Source: Gordionus sp. m RMFG-2023 (Eukaryota; Nematomorpha; Gordioida; Chordodea; Parachordodidae). From it: 64,000 bases of DNA. Numbering within the stretch: position 1 is the first letter of the stretch; each line of letters begins with the position of its first letter. The position numbers and the translations under genes were made by a program. The notes under the pieces are model-generated. The model was not told the origin of the DNA, searched no databases, and worked only from the letters and a program-made list of their open reading frames with translations. The stretch lies in assembly GCF_954871325.1 (NCBI RefSeq), contig NC_088778.1:23111120-23175119 (forward strand), in the 5' to 3' direction. Below are positions 24,232 through 35,863 of the stretch, piece by piece.

Positions 24232-25442
24232 TAGAAAACTGCACAGGCTGTCCGTAGCCCGACCCCTCGGGTCGGGTCATTAAAAAATATTTTTCGGGTT
24301 CGGGCTCGGATCGGGTTGTAAGAGCTGTCCGGCCCGAAACCCAACCCGACCCGACCCGAAAAAATATTTATATTAATTTCCTAAATTATCATTATAATTC
24401 ATAATGACAATTATAAAACCATATCATATTTTATTTAGTATATTTTATTCTTAAAATATCAATCAGAATAACATATCATTTTCAATTATTATTTTATAAT
24501 TAACATAACAACCATATCAACTATTTTATGTGATTAGTACATTGCATTGGATAGTTAGCGATATTATTATATACTTTACTTTCATCATATTCTATTAAGT
24601 TAAATATATCTATTTAATTAAATAGCCTCGTAATTTCATATTAAAAAAATTATTTCAATGGATGCCAAATTAAAAAAATTGATAAAAAGATTAAAAGCAA
24701 TGAATATGAAGTAGGTGAAAATGCTAATGGAAAATCTACGGTCTGGAAAACGGTTTCATTTATCTATGATGAAAACAAAGAAAAAATTAATTATTAATTC
24801 TATAACAACATACATAAATTATATGATTATAAAATTATTTTAGGCATAAATCAACTAAAAATGCATAAATGCGTATTTACAATAGAGAGTAAAAAGACTC
24901 AATTAACAATTGATGGTCTTTTTGGATCCCATAAAACTCAAAAGTTGTGCCTAATTAAAAAAAGATAATGTTTTGTGGACGTGATTTGAGATCATTTGAT
25001 GCAATTCATGGGGAAGGCTTTGTTGATTGTTGCCAATATTTTGCCAAAATTGGCTCAATATATGGAAATATTGATGTTAAAAGCATCATTCCAAATCTTA
25101 CGACAATTTCTATAAATTTAATAGACATTGTTTATGGTATACGCAATAAATTATTTCCAAAATTAGACGCATATATATGAAAAAGAGTTGTGCTGATAAC
25201 AAATAATGAAAATATGGTTAAATTATTTATAATTTGATTGATTGTATTTTACAAATTAAATAAAATGCAACTTAATATTAATCTTGATTAGATTATGGCC
25301 ATCAAATAAACTTTTATTTAAGGTGGAGATGAATAAATACACATTTTTTTTTGGTTATTATAATATTCAAACTCAAATGGTAAAATTTTATTCGGGCTCG
25401 GGTCGGGCTCGGGCTGCGAAAAAATTACTTTGCAGACCTCTA
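24232..25442 (+). mobile_element. hAT element with CGGGTCGGG iterons
   Basis: The left end is TAGAAAACTGCA and the right end, read inward, is TAGAGGTCTGCA. The flanking 8-mers GTGTAGCT (24224-24231) and GTGTAGCC (25443-25450) agree at 7 of 8 positions. The iterons GACCCGACCCGA and TCGGGCTCGGGTCGGGCTCG lie at about 24258-24362 and 25391-25416. The interior carries the N-terminal third of a transposase on the plus strand. At 1211 bp most of the gene is deleted. Confidence 0.85.
24690..25180 (+). pseudogene. hAT transposase N-terminal remnant (BED type)
   Basis: Readable pieces are VGENANGKSTVWKTVSFIYD (about 24712-24771; the Val/Trp pattern of a BED finger), then HKCVFTIESKKTQLTIDGLF (about 24865-24925). 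The frame at 24968-25180 contains RDLRSFDAIHGEGFVDCCQY and YGNIDVKSIIPNLTTIS, the typical entry to the hAT catalytic domain (RDLRPFxxVExxGF...P..PSRxT). Pieces are in different frames with stops between them. The catalytic and dimerisation regions are absent. Confidence 0.7.
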
Positions 25443-25450
25443 GTGTAGCC

Positions 25451-26475
25451 TGTCTCGCTATATCTTTTTATTATTAAAAATACAAACAAAGTGTTTTTTG
25501 AATTTCTTTGTTAAAAAGTTTGTTAATCTTATAATTTTATTCGAGGGCAAATAAAAATAGTTAAAATATTACTTTTAACTTATAACTAATAACTCATATG
25601 CTAAACGAGAACTCTTTAGCCTCAGGATATACGGTAAAATTATTTTGTGTTTCATTTTTTGAACATTAGTAAATAATAATATCTAAATATTTTTTATTTT
25701 AATTATCTTTTAGTTTTTTATAGCTAGCATAAAGGTCTCATTCAAAATAGATGGTTTATATTTTATCTCCAAAAAATGTCTAAAAATAGTTTACAAGAAA
25801 TTAAGCGATATTTAAATCTGGCCAACAAATATCAATAAAACGGATAAATAAATCTCTTATTATGGAAATCAACGAAGGCCAGTAAAATTTGGTATAAAAA
25901 ATTGAGGTTTTTATTTTGTCATATCCTTTAGATATTTGTATCGGAAACGATAACAATGAAAGTAGCCTTTTTTGTAAATAATTCCTGATAAAATTAACAA
26001 GTTTTATTTCTAACGTTAAAGAACATGCACTATTAGATAATTTTTTTACTTCTACAAATTTATGCAGAATACTAGGAGAAAAAGTTTATGTTATGCAGGA
26101 ATAATTCGCATAGATTGATTCTAAAAGTGTCCCTCCGATCAAAACTAAGTAAAAAAAATGTCCCAGAAGACCTTAAGTTATAAAAGGATTTCTTTATTTT
26201 ATTAGATTGATAGTCGTTCAGTTGGCAGTGGTAATATGAAATCAAGGAATACATTATTTAAATAAAGTCAAGCGATGGAGTTCTAAACATAAGATATATA
26301 TTAATATTGATTAATTCAAAATAATTACCTCATATAAACATATGGAAGGAATTTTATTTTATAGATTTTTGAGTAATTACTGTTCTCAATTACGTAACAA
26401 TAAATGGTGGTGGTGCCTATTTTATAACTCTGAATTAATGTGTTGTAGCTACTTTTAGAATACATATTTATTCTA
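25451..26475. other. AT-rich spacer, no gene seen
   Basis: Short frames only (for example 26072-26254, minus strand), without recognisable motifs. Confidence 0.4.
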
Positions 26476-26483
26476 GTGGGAAT

Positions 26484-27619
26484 TAGGCCTAAAACGAATT
26501 ATTTGTTATTTGATATTCGATTCGATTCGTATTCGAATACGAATAACACATTATTCGTATTATTCGAAATTATTCGAAATTATTTATATATAAATATTCG
26601 TAATTATTCGCAAATATTTTATTGCATTGCAAGTAAAATAAATCTCGATTTTATAAACTCTATCAGTGCGATTGAGAAAATAGAAACTTATTATAACTTA
26701 ACAAATATTCACACTATAATATCAACAATACTGGATCCTAGACTAAATATGGAATTTTTTGAGCAACTACCAACTACATATAACATAGACACGACAAATC
26801 TATTAGAAAAATTTAAAGATGTATATAATGATTACAAAATAAAATATATTATCAAATCAACATCAGTTAACCAATAGTACAGTCTAACATGGATAGAATT
26901 TTTAAACAAAATAGCATCGCATCAGTATGTGAGGTGGAGACATATCTTAGCGAAATAAGAATCAGTTCAAATAAGAGTCCCTTAGAATGGTGGAGATTGC
27001 ATGGGGATCGTTTTCCTGTGTTGTCGAAAATGGCAACTGATATATTGTCAATTCAGGGATCTTCGGCTTCATGTGAGCGGTTGTTCTCAATAGGAACAAA
27101 TATGATAATGAAAAATAGAATGTCTTTGAAGGAGGAAACTATTAGAAAGACTTTATGCTTATTGGATATTATCAAATTCGGATTTACTATAATTTTATAT
27201 TTTTTGTATTATTTTCTATTTTTATAAAATGAGATTATTGTACATTTTTAGAAAATTTTAATAAAATTTTAATATTAGATTGAAGAAATAGTTTAAATAC
27301 TTTTTTTTATAAGCAATTCTAATTCTAAAAATCGGATATTTTGGTCAATTTGTTTGGTTAACGTTATATGAAATCATTGGTTTTTATTTCGTTTATTTTC
27401 TATAAATTTTTATATTGTAATGACAATTAGTTTAGAGAATCCTTAAAAGTGTCATCTTTAAACATCTGTAAAAAAATTTTTGCAAAATATTTTATAAGCT
27501 TTAGAAAAATTTTCGAATCGAATCGAATCGAATATTCGACGAATCGAAACGAATAATGATTTTATTATTCGTACGAATACGAATAGCGCAATTATTCGAT
27601 TCGTTTTTTTGTAGGCCAA
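26484..27619 (+). mobile_element. hAT element with ATTCGAAT iterons
   Basis: The left end is TAGGCCTAAAACGAAT and the right end, read inward, is TTGGCCTACAAAAAAACGAA. The target duplication GTGGGAAT is perfect (26476-26483 and 27620-27627). The palindromic iterons ATTCGAAT/CGAATCGAAT occupy about 26515-26610 and 27514-27605. The interior is the C-terminal half of a transposase on the plus strand. At 1136 bp the 5' half of the gene has been deleted. Confidence 0.9.
26638..27227 (+). pseudogene. hAT transposase C-terminal half
   Basis: The first frame (to 26877) includes YYNLTNIHTIISTILDPRL, the hAT motif before the dimerisation domain (AxxLDPRxK). It ends at a stop, and the reading continues in another frame from about 26880. 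That frame holds VETYLSEIRISSNKSPLEWW, HGDRFPVLSKMATDILSIQG and SSASCERLFSIGTNMIMKNR, an almost intact dimerisation domain, then a hydrophobic non-homologous tail to 27227. One stop plus a frame change separates the halves. The DNA-binding region and most of the catalytic core are absent. Confidence 0.85.
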
Positions 27620-27734
27620 GTGGGAATATGACTGACCTTCTATTTAGAATATTTTTTGTGTGATCTATTATTTTAAAATTTTCTGAAATACAATATAGTC
27701 TTGGCCAATCAAGATGGCCAAATTCAGTTTGAGA

Positions 27735-27870
27735 GGCAGAGAAATGTCATATGCCAACTAAAGCCAACCATCAATGTCGTAGCAAATGTTGCAAGATAAA
27801 TACGATATATAAATGTGATATGTGTGATGTACTGATTTATGCATATGTAATGCTCAAAATTATTTACCAA
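27735..27870 (+). pseudogene. piggyBac-type zinc-finger relic
   Basis: CHMPTKANHQCRSKCCK followed by TIYKCDMCDV matches the spacing of the cysteine-rich C-terminal finger of piggyBac transposases (HxP...RC..C.....T.Y.C..C.V.LC). The final Cys/His part is lost or in another frame. No DDD catalytic region was found nearby. Confidence 0.4.
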
Positions 27871-28009
27871 TTATCTTGTTACCTCATAATGTTTGATTTT
27901 TGGAAATTTATAGTGGATATAAGTGTTATGAAGTTATTTCAAAGAATGAAACTAGATGTTAGGTTTGAAAAAAAGCATAGTTGGATAGTATCCGATTTAT
28001 TTTTGTAGT

Positions 28010-28600
28010 GTAAGGCTGAGCCGATTTTTTTGGCTGACTAAGTCTGAGTCTATTTTTTTTTTTGGGGGGGGGGGCAGGGGTTAGGATAAGCCTGGGCGAT
28101 TTATTTTGACTAAGATTAAGCTCTAGCCGATTTTGATTGGCTAAGGCTAACTTTAAGCCAATTTTATTTTAATCGATTTAATTCGATTTTGGTTGTCTAA
28201 GGTCATGCTTAAGCTGATTTTGATGAACCTTAAGGCTAAGCTTACGTCTTTTGAATGGCTAATGCTATATAAATTTTTATTGGCTAAGTTTTAGCTTAAG
28301 CCTGTTTTGATTGACTCAAGATAAGTTTAAGCTTAAGCCTGTTTTGATTGACTCAAGGTAAGTTTAAACTATTTTGATTGGCTAATCTTAAGTCGATTGA
28401 TTGGCTAAGGCTAAGTTAAAAACTTATTTTGATTGGCTAAGGTTAAGCGTAAACTGATTTTGATTGGTTAACTATCTGTTTTAGTGTAAATTTAAAAATA
28501 ATGTAGTTTAGAAGTTGAAAATTGTAATGTAAAACTTTCAAGTTTTTATTAATGAAAATAGGTAATTTTTAATATTTTATTGATAGAATCTTGGTCATTC
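28010..28600. repeat. GGCTAAGGCTAAGC repeat array with flanking linker
   Basis: About fifteen degenerate units of 25-35 bp built on TTTTGATTGGCTAAGGCTAA run from 28010 to about 28475, with an 11-G tract at 28064-28074. The adjoining linker (about 28485-28590: GTAAATTTAAAAATAATGTA, TTCAAGTTTTTATTAATGAA) matches, in inverted orientation, the linker and array at about 48630-48935. It also matches a fragment at 41930-42040. I take this as the subterminal region of another element family. Confidence 0.6.
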
Positions 28601-28759
28601 GTTTATTAATATGATCATAGTTTAGATTTATTTACGTTACATTTTAATATTTAATCTAACAATTTATATATATAAATATTTTTATAAGAAATTTTGTTTA
28701 TCTTTTTCTTTTCTAATGACAATAAGAATCACTTTAATTAGGCCTCTTTTTACGAGTTT

Positions 28760-29470
28760 TTATCAACTATATTTATATTATTTATATTATTTATATTTAT
28801 ATTTATATTTATATGATTTATATTTATATTTATTTTTATATTTATATCTATATTTATATTTAATTTATATTTAAATTTATATTTATATATTTATATTTAT
28901 ATATTTATATATTTATATTTATATATTTATATATATTTATTATATTTATATATTTATATATTTATATTTATATATTTATATATTTATATATTTATATATT
29001 TATATATTTATATATTTATATATTTATATATTTATATATTTATATATTTATATATTTATATATTTATATATTTATATATTTATATATTTATATATTTATA
29101 TATTTATATATTTATATATTTATATATTTATATATTTATATATTTATATATTTATATATTTATATATTTATATATTTATATATTTATATATTTATATATT
29201 TATATATTTATATATTTATATATTTATATATTTATATATTTATATATTTATATATTTATATATTTATATATTTATATATTTATATATTTATATATTTATA
29301 TATTTATATATTTATATATTTATATATTTATATATTTATATATTTATATATTTATATATTTATATATTTATATATTTATATATTTATATATTTATATATT
29401 TATATATTTATATATTTATATTTATATATTTATATTTATATATTTTTATATTTATATATTTATATTGATA
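28760..29470. repeat. TATATTTA microsatellite, about 700 bp
   Basis: An almost pure octamer array (TATATTTA) from about 28900 to 29420, with more variable TTTATA repeats at both edges. The array length may not be accurate in an assembled sequence. Confidence 0.95.
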
Positions 29471-29699
29471 TTTGGGGGGCCACTATTTTTTTAAAATAAA
29501 ACAAATAATTAAGCATTCATATAAATTTTTTGCTATTTTGATTAAAAGATTATTAATGTTATATGAATACAAAATAATACTATAATATGAACATACAAAA
29601 TAGTAATATAATATAATACGACGATTTTTTATTTTTAAATTTTAACATAAATGAATTAAAGGATAAATTTTGTCTTAATTTTTTTTTATAAGCCATCAA

Positions 29700-30355
29700 T
29701 ACTAAATTTTGCTTACATTTGATTTTTCATCGACCTTATAGTGCTCGATAGAACTCTCTATAGAGAAAGAAGCCACACAAGAAGCCGTTGGTTGATGATG
29801 GCATGGTCTGAGTAGCATTTATACAATTCTTTAAATTCATGATGATATTTTTTTTATACATAAGTAGGATATTTTCAAAATTATATGTTTCTTTAACTTC
29901 TGCAGCTAATAATCCTTTAGCTATTTTTATTTCATAATGAAAGTTTCCATATTTAAGTTTAATATTTATTCTAATCTGGCCATTTTGTCCGATATAAAAT
30001 AATCATTATCAAAGAGAGACAATGCATTAAAACTTGATAGAAGATTATAATCATCTTGTGTAAATCTATCTAATAAATTATCAACAAAGTAATCAATAAT
30101 TCCTCTTAAAGGAACTCCAATTGGAGTCTTTTTCACAATCAAATTATAATTTGGTATCGGCTAAAAAATGTTGAAAATTTATAGGCGTTTTACGTATCCT
30201 TGATGATTTGTGGGGAGTGAGATTAAATTTAGCTAAAAGTTTTTCAGCCTTTATTCTAATCAAATCAAAAGAATTATTGCTTCTTATATTTTTAATATAT
30301 ATTGATCGTGGAATCAATACAATTTTTAACACCCACTTGATAAGTACCTACAAAC
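29700..30355 (-). pseudogene. DUF4371-type hAT transposase, C-terminal part
   Basis: Minus-strand reading gives KTPIGVPLRGIIDYFVDNLL DRF... (about 30130-30060), corresponding to the Y+++IFIPFLDxxIxxLxxRF segment of DUF4371 transposases. Further on it gives TASCVASFSIESSIEHYKVD (about 29800-29740), matching the ASCERSFSxLKxIKxYLRS motif. Several frame changes and stops lie between. The frame at 30332-30144 belongs to the same relic. Confidence 0.5.
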
Positions 30356-30819
30356 CAGGGTTGCCAGGTCAAAATTTTCAAATTGCGGGAGATAATATTA
30401 TGCGGGAGAAACATAAAAATTGTGGTAGAAATATTAAAATTGCTAAAAAAAAAATTTTGCGGGCCTTCGGCTGGGATTTTGAATTGACTTAATTATCCGC
30501 CTATTATTTTTTATAATTATTTTATATAAATACAAAGTCGGTAACTATTTTTAAATAAAATAACATCTTGATTAATTAAAATATATTAATTTTAAAAAAA
30601 CCAACGATCTTTTTTAAATATAAAAGAATGTAAACAAGATAAAATTTTATAAAAAAAACGATTTTAATTTTACTATTAAAAATATATTTTATGCGAATGT
30701 CCCACAAAACGTCCACAATTGGAAATCTACCGTGTGTGTGTATAACATGATAGGGATAGGCGCTTAATTATCACGTATAACGTTTAAATACATAATAAGG
30801 TACACCAAAAGTAAGAAAT

Positions 30820-31600
30820 AATACCGATGCAACTACAGTTGCGGCAATTGTAATCACTTATCTTGTAGTACAACATTCACAGAAAAACTTATCATCACAA
30901 TGTTGGTAGAATCTTTTTCCCGTAATATTTAACGACTCTAATATAAATGAAAAATATACTTATAGAACAAAAATGAGCAAGGCTATCATCAATATTTTAG
31001 GACCTAAATCCAGGAGGTCAATTCTTGATAATTTAAAAGATGGGCCTACATATGCAATTTTAATAGATGCATCTAATAAGGTAATTATTAAAATATCTCC
31101 CTTGATCCTCCGCTATTTCAACAAAATTAAGGGCGTTTCAAATAAAACTAATTTTTCCCCTCAAATAGTGAAAAATCCAACCATATCATGGTAAATATAG
31201 CAGATTCGAGATTATCAATAAATTGCATGTCAGCTTTCTGATCTGATAATTCCTCAGTGAAATTGGTAAAACAGAGTGTATTTACAGAACTGAGTCAGCA
31301 CAATGTTGGTTGCGATATGGTCCTAATACCCGCCATCGATAGAATTTTAAAATTTTATAAACCTTTAAAAAAAATATTTCTTAAATAAAAATTATAAAAG
31401 CTGTCCTAACATTTAAAAAAAATTTTTCAATAATGAATGGCAGAGGTATATTTAGGAAGGATTTCACATAATCTACAACATGTTGTCAATGTGTAGTTGC
31501 AATCAGAAGAATTTTAATAAAGATTCGCAAAATTATGCTGAAGATGTGTTCATCTTTACAGTTAATAATTGACAATAAATTTTATAGCACCATTGCTAAA
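30820..31600 (+). pseudogene. hAT transposase, inverted partial copy
   Basis: An open frame at 30973-31194 begins MSKAIINILGPKSRRSILDN and continues LKDGPTYAILIDASNK. It matches the minus-strand copy at 33030-32900, where ATGAGCAAGGCTATC likewise begins the block. Downstream blocks (ACCCGCCATCGATAGAATTT at about 31330) also match the minus copy. Stops are present. It appears to have arisen by inverted duplication within the element, not as a separate insertion, since no new terminus lies between. Confidence 0.6.
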
Positions 31601-33240
31601 ACTTAATTATATTTTATTTGAGATTTAAATAATAGAACTAAATGTTTACCGTCGTTATTGAGATATTTATAAAATTCCTGGCATGACATTAACCATTAGC
31701 TCGGCCTTTAATGTTGTTAAAGCAATCCGATTTCTCTCCTTTATTCAGGCAGTCTTCATCAGGCTAAAAATGCGTTCGGATGAGGCATTTGAATGAGATA
31801 AGGAGAAGACATACTCGCATATTTTTCCCAAGCATGGGGATTTATCGTTATTACGAAAAAATTCTACCCATTTCTCCTCTGTTTTTAGACCATCTAAATT
31901 TAAGTATTTTGGCGAATCATAAATAATAGAGAGAATTACAATCTCCTCAAACAAGACATATATATCTTTCGGTATTTTTAATATATTTATTAAATTATAA
32001 AAACCATCAATTGATGGTTTCTATTCCAAGGTCATAATATTTATACATTTGTAAATAGAGTTATTAAAATCAAATTTTGATTGTAAATAGAGTTATTAAA
32101 ATCAAATTTTGATTGTAAATATTCTAAAATTGTCTTAATAAAAATATCTGCTAAAAATGTATTAATTATAGTATTATTTGAACATTTTAATATAATATTT
32201 TTAGCAATAGCGCCATAAAATTTATTATCAATTTTTAACTGTAGAGATAAACAGAACTGTAGCATGATTTTGTGAATTTTTTTTAATAAAGAATATTCTG
32301 ATTGCAACTGAATATTAACTGCATGAAGTAGATTTTCTACATGTGAAACGAATCCCAAATATGCTTCTGCCATTTCATACTTGAAGAAATTTTTCAAAAT
32401 ATTAGGACAGCTTTTAAAATCTCTATTTAAGAAGTTTTTTTAAGTTTGTAAAATTTTAAAATTATATCAATGGCAGGTATTAATGACAACCACCTGATAG
32501 GTATATATCGCAACAACTCATACCATTCCAGGTCAGACAATTTACCAACTCTTTTAATTCATTAACTCTTTTAGTTGATGAACTATATTCGTTAAAACAA
32601 TCACAATTATTTCGACATCCACAGATAGTACATTCATTACCTTCTTGGAAGAATTATGTAGTATACACAACCAATTGGTATTAATTCATTATTATGCTGC
32701 CTGAATTCGGTAACTTTGGTTTTTGCTAAAATTTACAGAGGCATTTTCAGCGCAGAAAGCTGACATGCAAATCATTGATAACTCTGAATCAGCTATATTT
32801 ACCATAATGTGGCTAGCAACATTGTTGGATTTTTCACTATCCGAGGAAAAAATTTAACAGTTTTATTGAAATGTTCTTATTCTTGTTGAAATAGCGAAGG
32901 GGGAAATGTTTTAATATTTCCCTAATTAGATGCATCTGTTAGAATTGCATATGGATGCCCATCTTTCAAATCGTCTAGAATTGACCTTTAGGATTCAGGT
33001 ACTAAAACACTTGTGATAGCCTTGCTCATTTTTGTTCTGTCACAAGTAAGGTTTGCACTTTTATTGGCGTCGTTAAATATCATGAGAAAAAGATTCAACC
33101 CACATTGTGATGATATAGCTCTGTGAATGTTGAACTACATGATAGATGTATACGATTTCCGCAAATGTAGTTGCATCTGTATTATTTATTATTTTTGAGA
33201 ATATTTTTATATTGCAATCGATGTAGATATACTCCCCTGT
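31600..33240 (-). pseudogene. hAT transposase, main copy
   Basis: Minus-strand pieces in order: FAEIVYIYHVVQHSQSYIIT (about 33190-33110), DDLKDG-like sequence and SNNVASHIMVNIADSELSMI (about 32830-32760). The frame 32397-32041 (MKNFFKYEMAEAYLGFVSHV and KIDNKFYGAIAKNIILK) follows. The frame 31954-31745 holds CEYVFSLSHSNASSERIFSL, the dimerisation-domain ERxFS motif. After one in-frame stop, IKERNRIALTTLKAELMV completes that domain. Multiple stops and frame changes make it non-functional, although it is the longest hAT copy in the window. Confidence 0.7.
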
Positions 33241-34216
33241 ACTGACTTATATGAATGAAAGATTTATTATTGGATCAAAATAAAACAGGGTAGAAAGAAA
33301 TTTACAAACTAGACATGTTTTTCGAATAAATATTTATAATTTATTTTAAAAATATAAAAATAATCAATTAATGTCTCTCAAAATTATTATATAAATTAAA
33401 AACGTTAAAATACTAAAATAAAAAAACATGCGGGAGAAATTAAAAAATAGCGGTAGATTTTTGATGGAGATTTCCAATTGCGGTAGTTTTGCGGGAGAGA
33501 GATGTCTGCGTGTAAACTAAAAAATTGCTGGAGTCTCCCGCTGATGGGGGGAGACATAGCAACCCTGCTACTGACTGTAGATACTTATATAGTGGATCTA
33601 TTGTTATTAATATCTCATAAATTATAATGGCTAATATAAAGTAATTAATGTTAAGGTTGGCTGGGAGTTAGACAAAGATTAAGAAAGTAATTTTAAAATT
33701 TTTATTTATTAAATTTATTTAAAAAAATTTATTAAATTTATTTAAAAAATATTTAACAAAAAATATAATATAATTTTTCTTTTTATATTATAATATCAAT
33801 TTATATTAAAAAAATCTATTAAATAATTTATATCTAACTATTGAGTTAATAATATAAAATGAGTCCGTGAGGTTAGTATTAAAGAACAAATAAAATCAAT
33901 CTTTAAGGTTAATATTTAGTTAATAGATAGCTAAAAATAAATATTAAAAAAATCAATCAGGATATCTCAACAATTTATATTAACGTATTGAGATAAATAA
34001 CCAGAGGCTTCGACAGAATAATGAGTGGAAACCTCTGAATTAAGAGGGAGATGATAGACTTACGCCAAATGGCGTATTAGCAAGAAATAAAAGTTATATT
34101 TTTTCTTATTTATACGCATTTTCCGAATCGATAAAAAAGTTACGAAAATTTAACGAATCATTTAAAATTTGTATTTATAATAAAATGAATGTATAAATAA
34201 TATCGTGGACTAAATT

Positions 34217-34430
34217 TAGTAAACTATAAAGCAATATAAAAATTTAAAATACATAAATCTTTATATATCAGATTTTAGGATGTCACCAAAAAGTACTACC
34301 ATAGTAATACCTTACTTATTTTCCAATATTTAGTAAACTATAAAGCAATATAAAAATTTAAAATACATAAATCTTTATATATCAGATTTTAGAATGTCAC
34401 CAAAAAGTACTACCATAGTAATACCTTAAA
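34217..34430 (+). repeat. MULE left subterminal repeats, two units matching its own exon
   Basis: Two units of about 95-113 bp contain CTATAAAGCAATATAAAAAT, then ATACATAAATCTTTATATAT and CACCAAAAAGTACTACCATA. The first about 50 bp of the unit is nearly identical to coding sequence just downstream at 34476-34528 (GCTATAAAGCAATATGAAAA ... AATCTTTATATATCAGATT). In the gene this encodes AIKQYENLNYINLYISDS. Confidence 0.9.
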
Positions 34431-34431
34431 T

Positions 34432-34779
34432 ATGAAAGAAGGAAATATATTTTTATCCTATAAAGATTTACAAGATGCTATAAAGCAATATGAAAATTTA
34501 AATTACATAAATCTTTATATATCAGATTCAAAAATTTTAAAATCACCTCTTTTTGAAAAATTTAGATATAAAAGCATAAAATTTCTTTGTATATTTGGTG
34601 GAAAGTACAATACAAAATCCACAGGTCTACGCAATTACATGTCTATAAAACAAGGATGTCAATTCCATTTGCAAATTAAATTCATGAAAACAAATTATTT
34701 GTCAAGGATATGCATGAAAATCACAATCATCCCCATGGTAAAGGCACATAATCTTGAAATTATTAAGATAAATATATAA
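34432..34779 (+). pseudogene. MULE transposase N-terminal exon
   Basis: The frame starts at ATG 34432. It encodes LQDAIKQYENLNYINLYISD and then YNTKSTGLRNYMSIKQGCQF HLQIKF, a C-x-F-like entry typical of the zinc-finger DNA-binding domain before MULE transposases. The matching HENHNHPHGK (His pair) is in the adjacent frame at about 34713-34743, so one frame change separates Cys and His ligands. The start codon lies directly after the subterminal repeats. An intron probably follows, ending TTTTAG near 34912. Confidence 0.7.
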
Positions 34780-34912
34780 TTTAACTTAGTGATATGGCTA
34801 CTGGATAGGCTTATAGGGTTAATTTATTAAATTTTGATTGATTATATATAAGATAAAAGTATGAAATAATGTTTTTAAAACAAATGAAAAATGCATTTTT
34901 TGATTAATTTTA

Positions 34913-35863
34913 GATGAAAATTTATACCAATCATTACCCAGACAAAGAAAGCTTAATGAAGCACAGTATAAATTTGTAGTTGAAGCTATAACTACAGGAG
35001 GAAATAAATCCAAAATAAAAAATAAACTATTTTCTGAAGGAAAGTTTATAACCCTAAGAGATTTGCATACTTATGATAATGATTTAATTACAATGATAGA
35101 TAAAGTTAAAGAAGATAATGATGCTAATATGGAATTATATATTGTAGATGGGAATCTAATTGGTATATATTATCAAACTCATCAAATGCAGTATATTTTT
35201 TCAAAATATCCTCAAGTAATATGTGTGGATGCAACATATCGATTAAATAATAGGCATATGCCTGTGTATATTTTGGTAACAATTGATGGAAATAATAGAT
35301 CACATATTATATGTGTATGGATTGTCAAATCGAAGTCATTTGATGTAGCATCACAAATGCTTCAAATTTTAAAAAAACTGAATTCAGCTTGGACAGATAT
35401 AAAGGTCATTGTTAGTGATAAAGATTGTGCTGGGAGAAAAGCTTACATTGGGGCATTCCCTCATGTTCAATTGGAATTATGTAGGAAACATGTAACCAGA
35501 GCTTGGGATAGGGAAGTTACCCACAAAAAAACGAATATTCCTAATGATATGATTAATAATGTGAAGCATCTGTTGTATAGCATGCTAGATGCACAGTCTT
35601 CTGACATATATTTTGAAAATTATCACAAATTAACTAATTTAAATTTAGAATCATTAAATAACTATTTTTCTGGCTGGCATCTTATCAGATATGAATCTTC
35701 CGATGCTTGGAAAAGATATCATTTAAACTTTAAACAATATACAAATAACAGGGTAGAGAGCATTAACAAATATTTAAAAATTAACATAACCAAATACTCT
35801 ACCCTTCCAAATATGTTTACTGATTTAATTATGTCAATTAAAATGTTAAGTGCTGAAACATGA
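34913..35863 (+). CDS. MULE transposase catalytic exon
   Basis: The frame opens after TTTTAG at 34912 (no ATG needed) and runs to a stop at 35863, about 315 codons. Acidic catalytic residues fit the DDE pattern of Mutator transposases: CVDATYR (about 35220-35242), VSDKDCAG (about 35412-35435) and NNRVESINKYLK (about 35744-35779). Between the second and third is LCRKHVTRAWDREV, the usual C/H-containing helix. The product would cut and rejoin element ends in the nucleus. The frame continues in shifted form afterwards, so the full protein is interrupted in this copy. Confidence 0.85.
   Translation, partial: DENLYQSLPRQRKLNEAQYKFVVEAITTGGNKSKIKNKLFSEGKFITLRDLHTYDNDLITMIDKVKEDNDANMELYIVDGNLIGIYYQTHQMQYIFSKYPQVICVDATYRLNNRHMPVYILVTIDGNNRSHIICVWIVKSKSFDVASQMLQILKKLNSAWTDIKVIVSDKDCAGRKAYIGAFPHVQLELCRKHVTRAWDREVTHKKTNIPNDMINNVKHLLYSMLDAQSSDIYFENYHKLTNLNLESLNNYFSGWHLIRYESSDAWKRYHLNFKQYTNNRVESINKYLKINITKYSTLPNMFTDLIMSIKMLSAET

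Larger units (their letters stand above)
30356..33567 (-). mobile_element. hAT element with an inverted internal duplication
   Basis: The left end is CAGGGTTGCCAGGTCAAAAT and the right end, read inward, is CAGGGTTGCTATGTCTCCCC. The flanking 8-mers CTACAAAC (30348-30355) and CTACTGAC (33568-33575) agree at 6 of 8 positions. GCGGGAG iterons occupy both subterminal regions. The interior contains a minus-strand transposase (about 33240-31600) and an inverted partial copy of the same gene on the plus strand (about 30820-31600). They face each other around 31610. The relatives at 4445-8465 and 41440-41660 show this is a repeated family. Confidence 0.8.
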
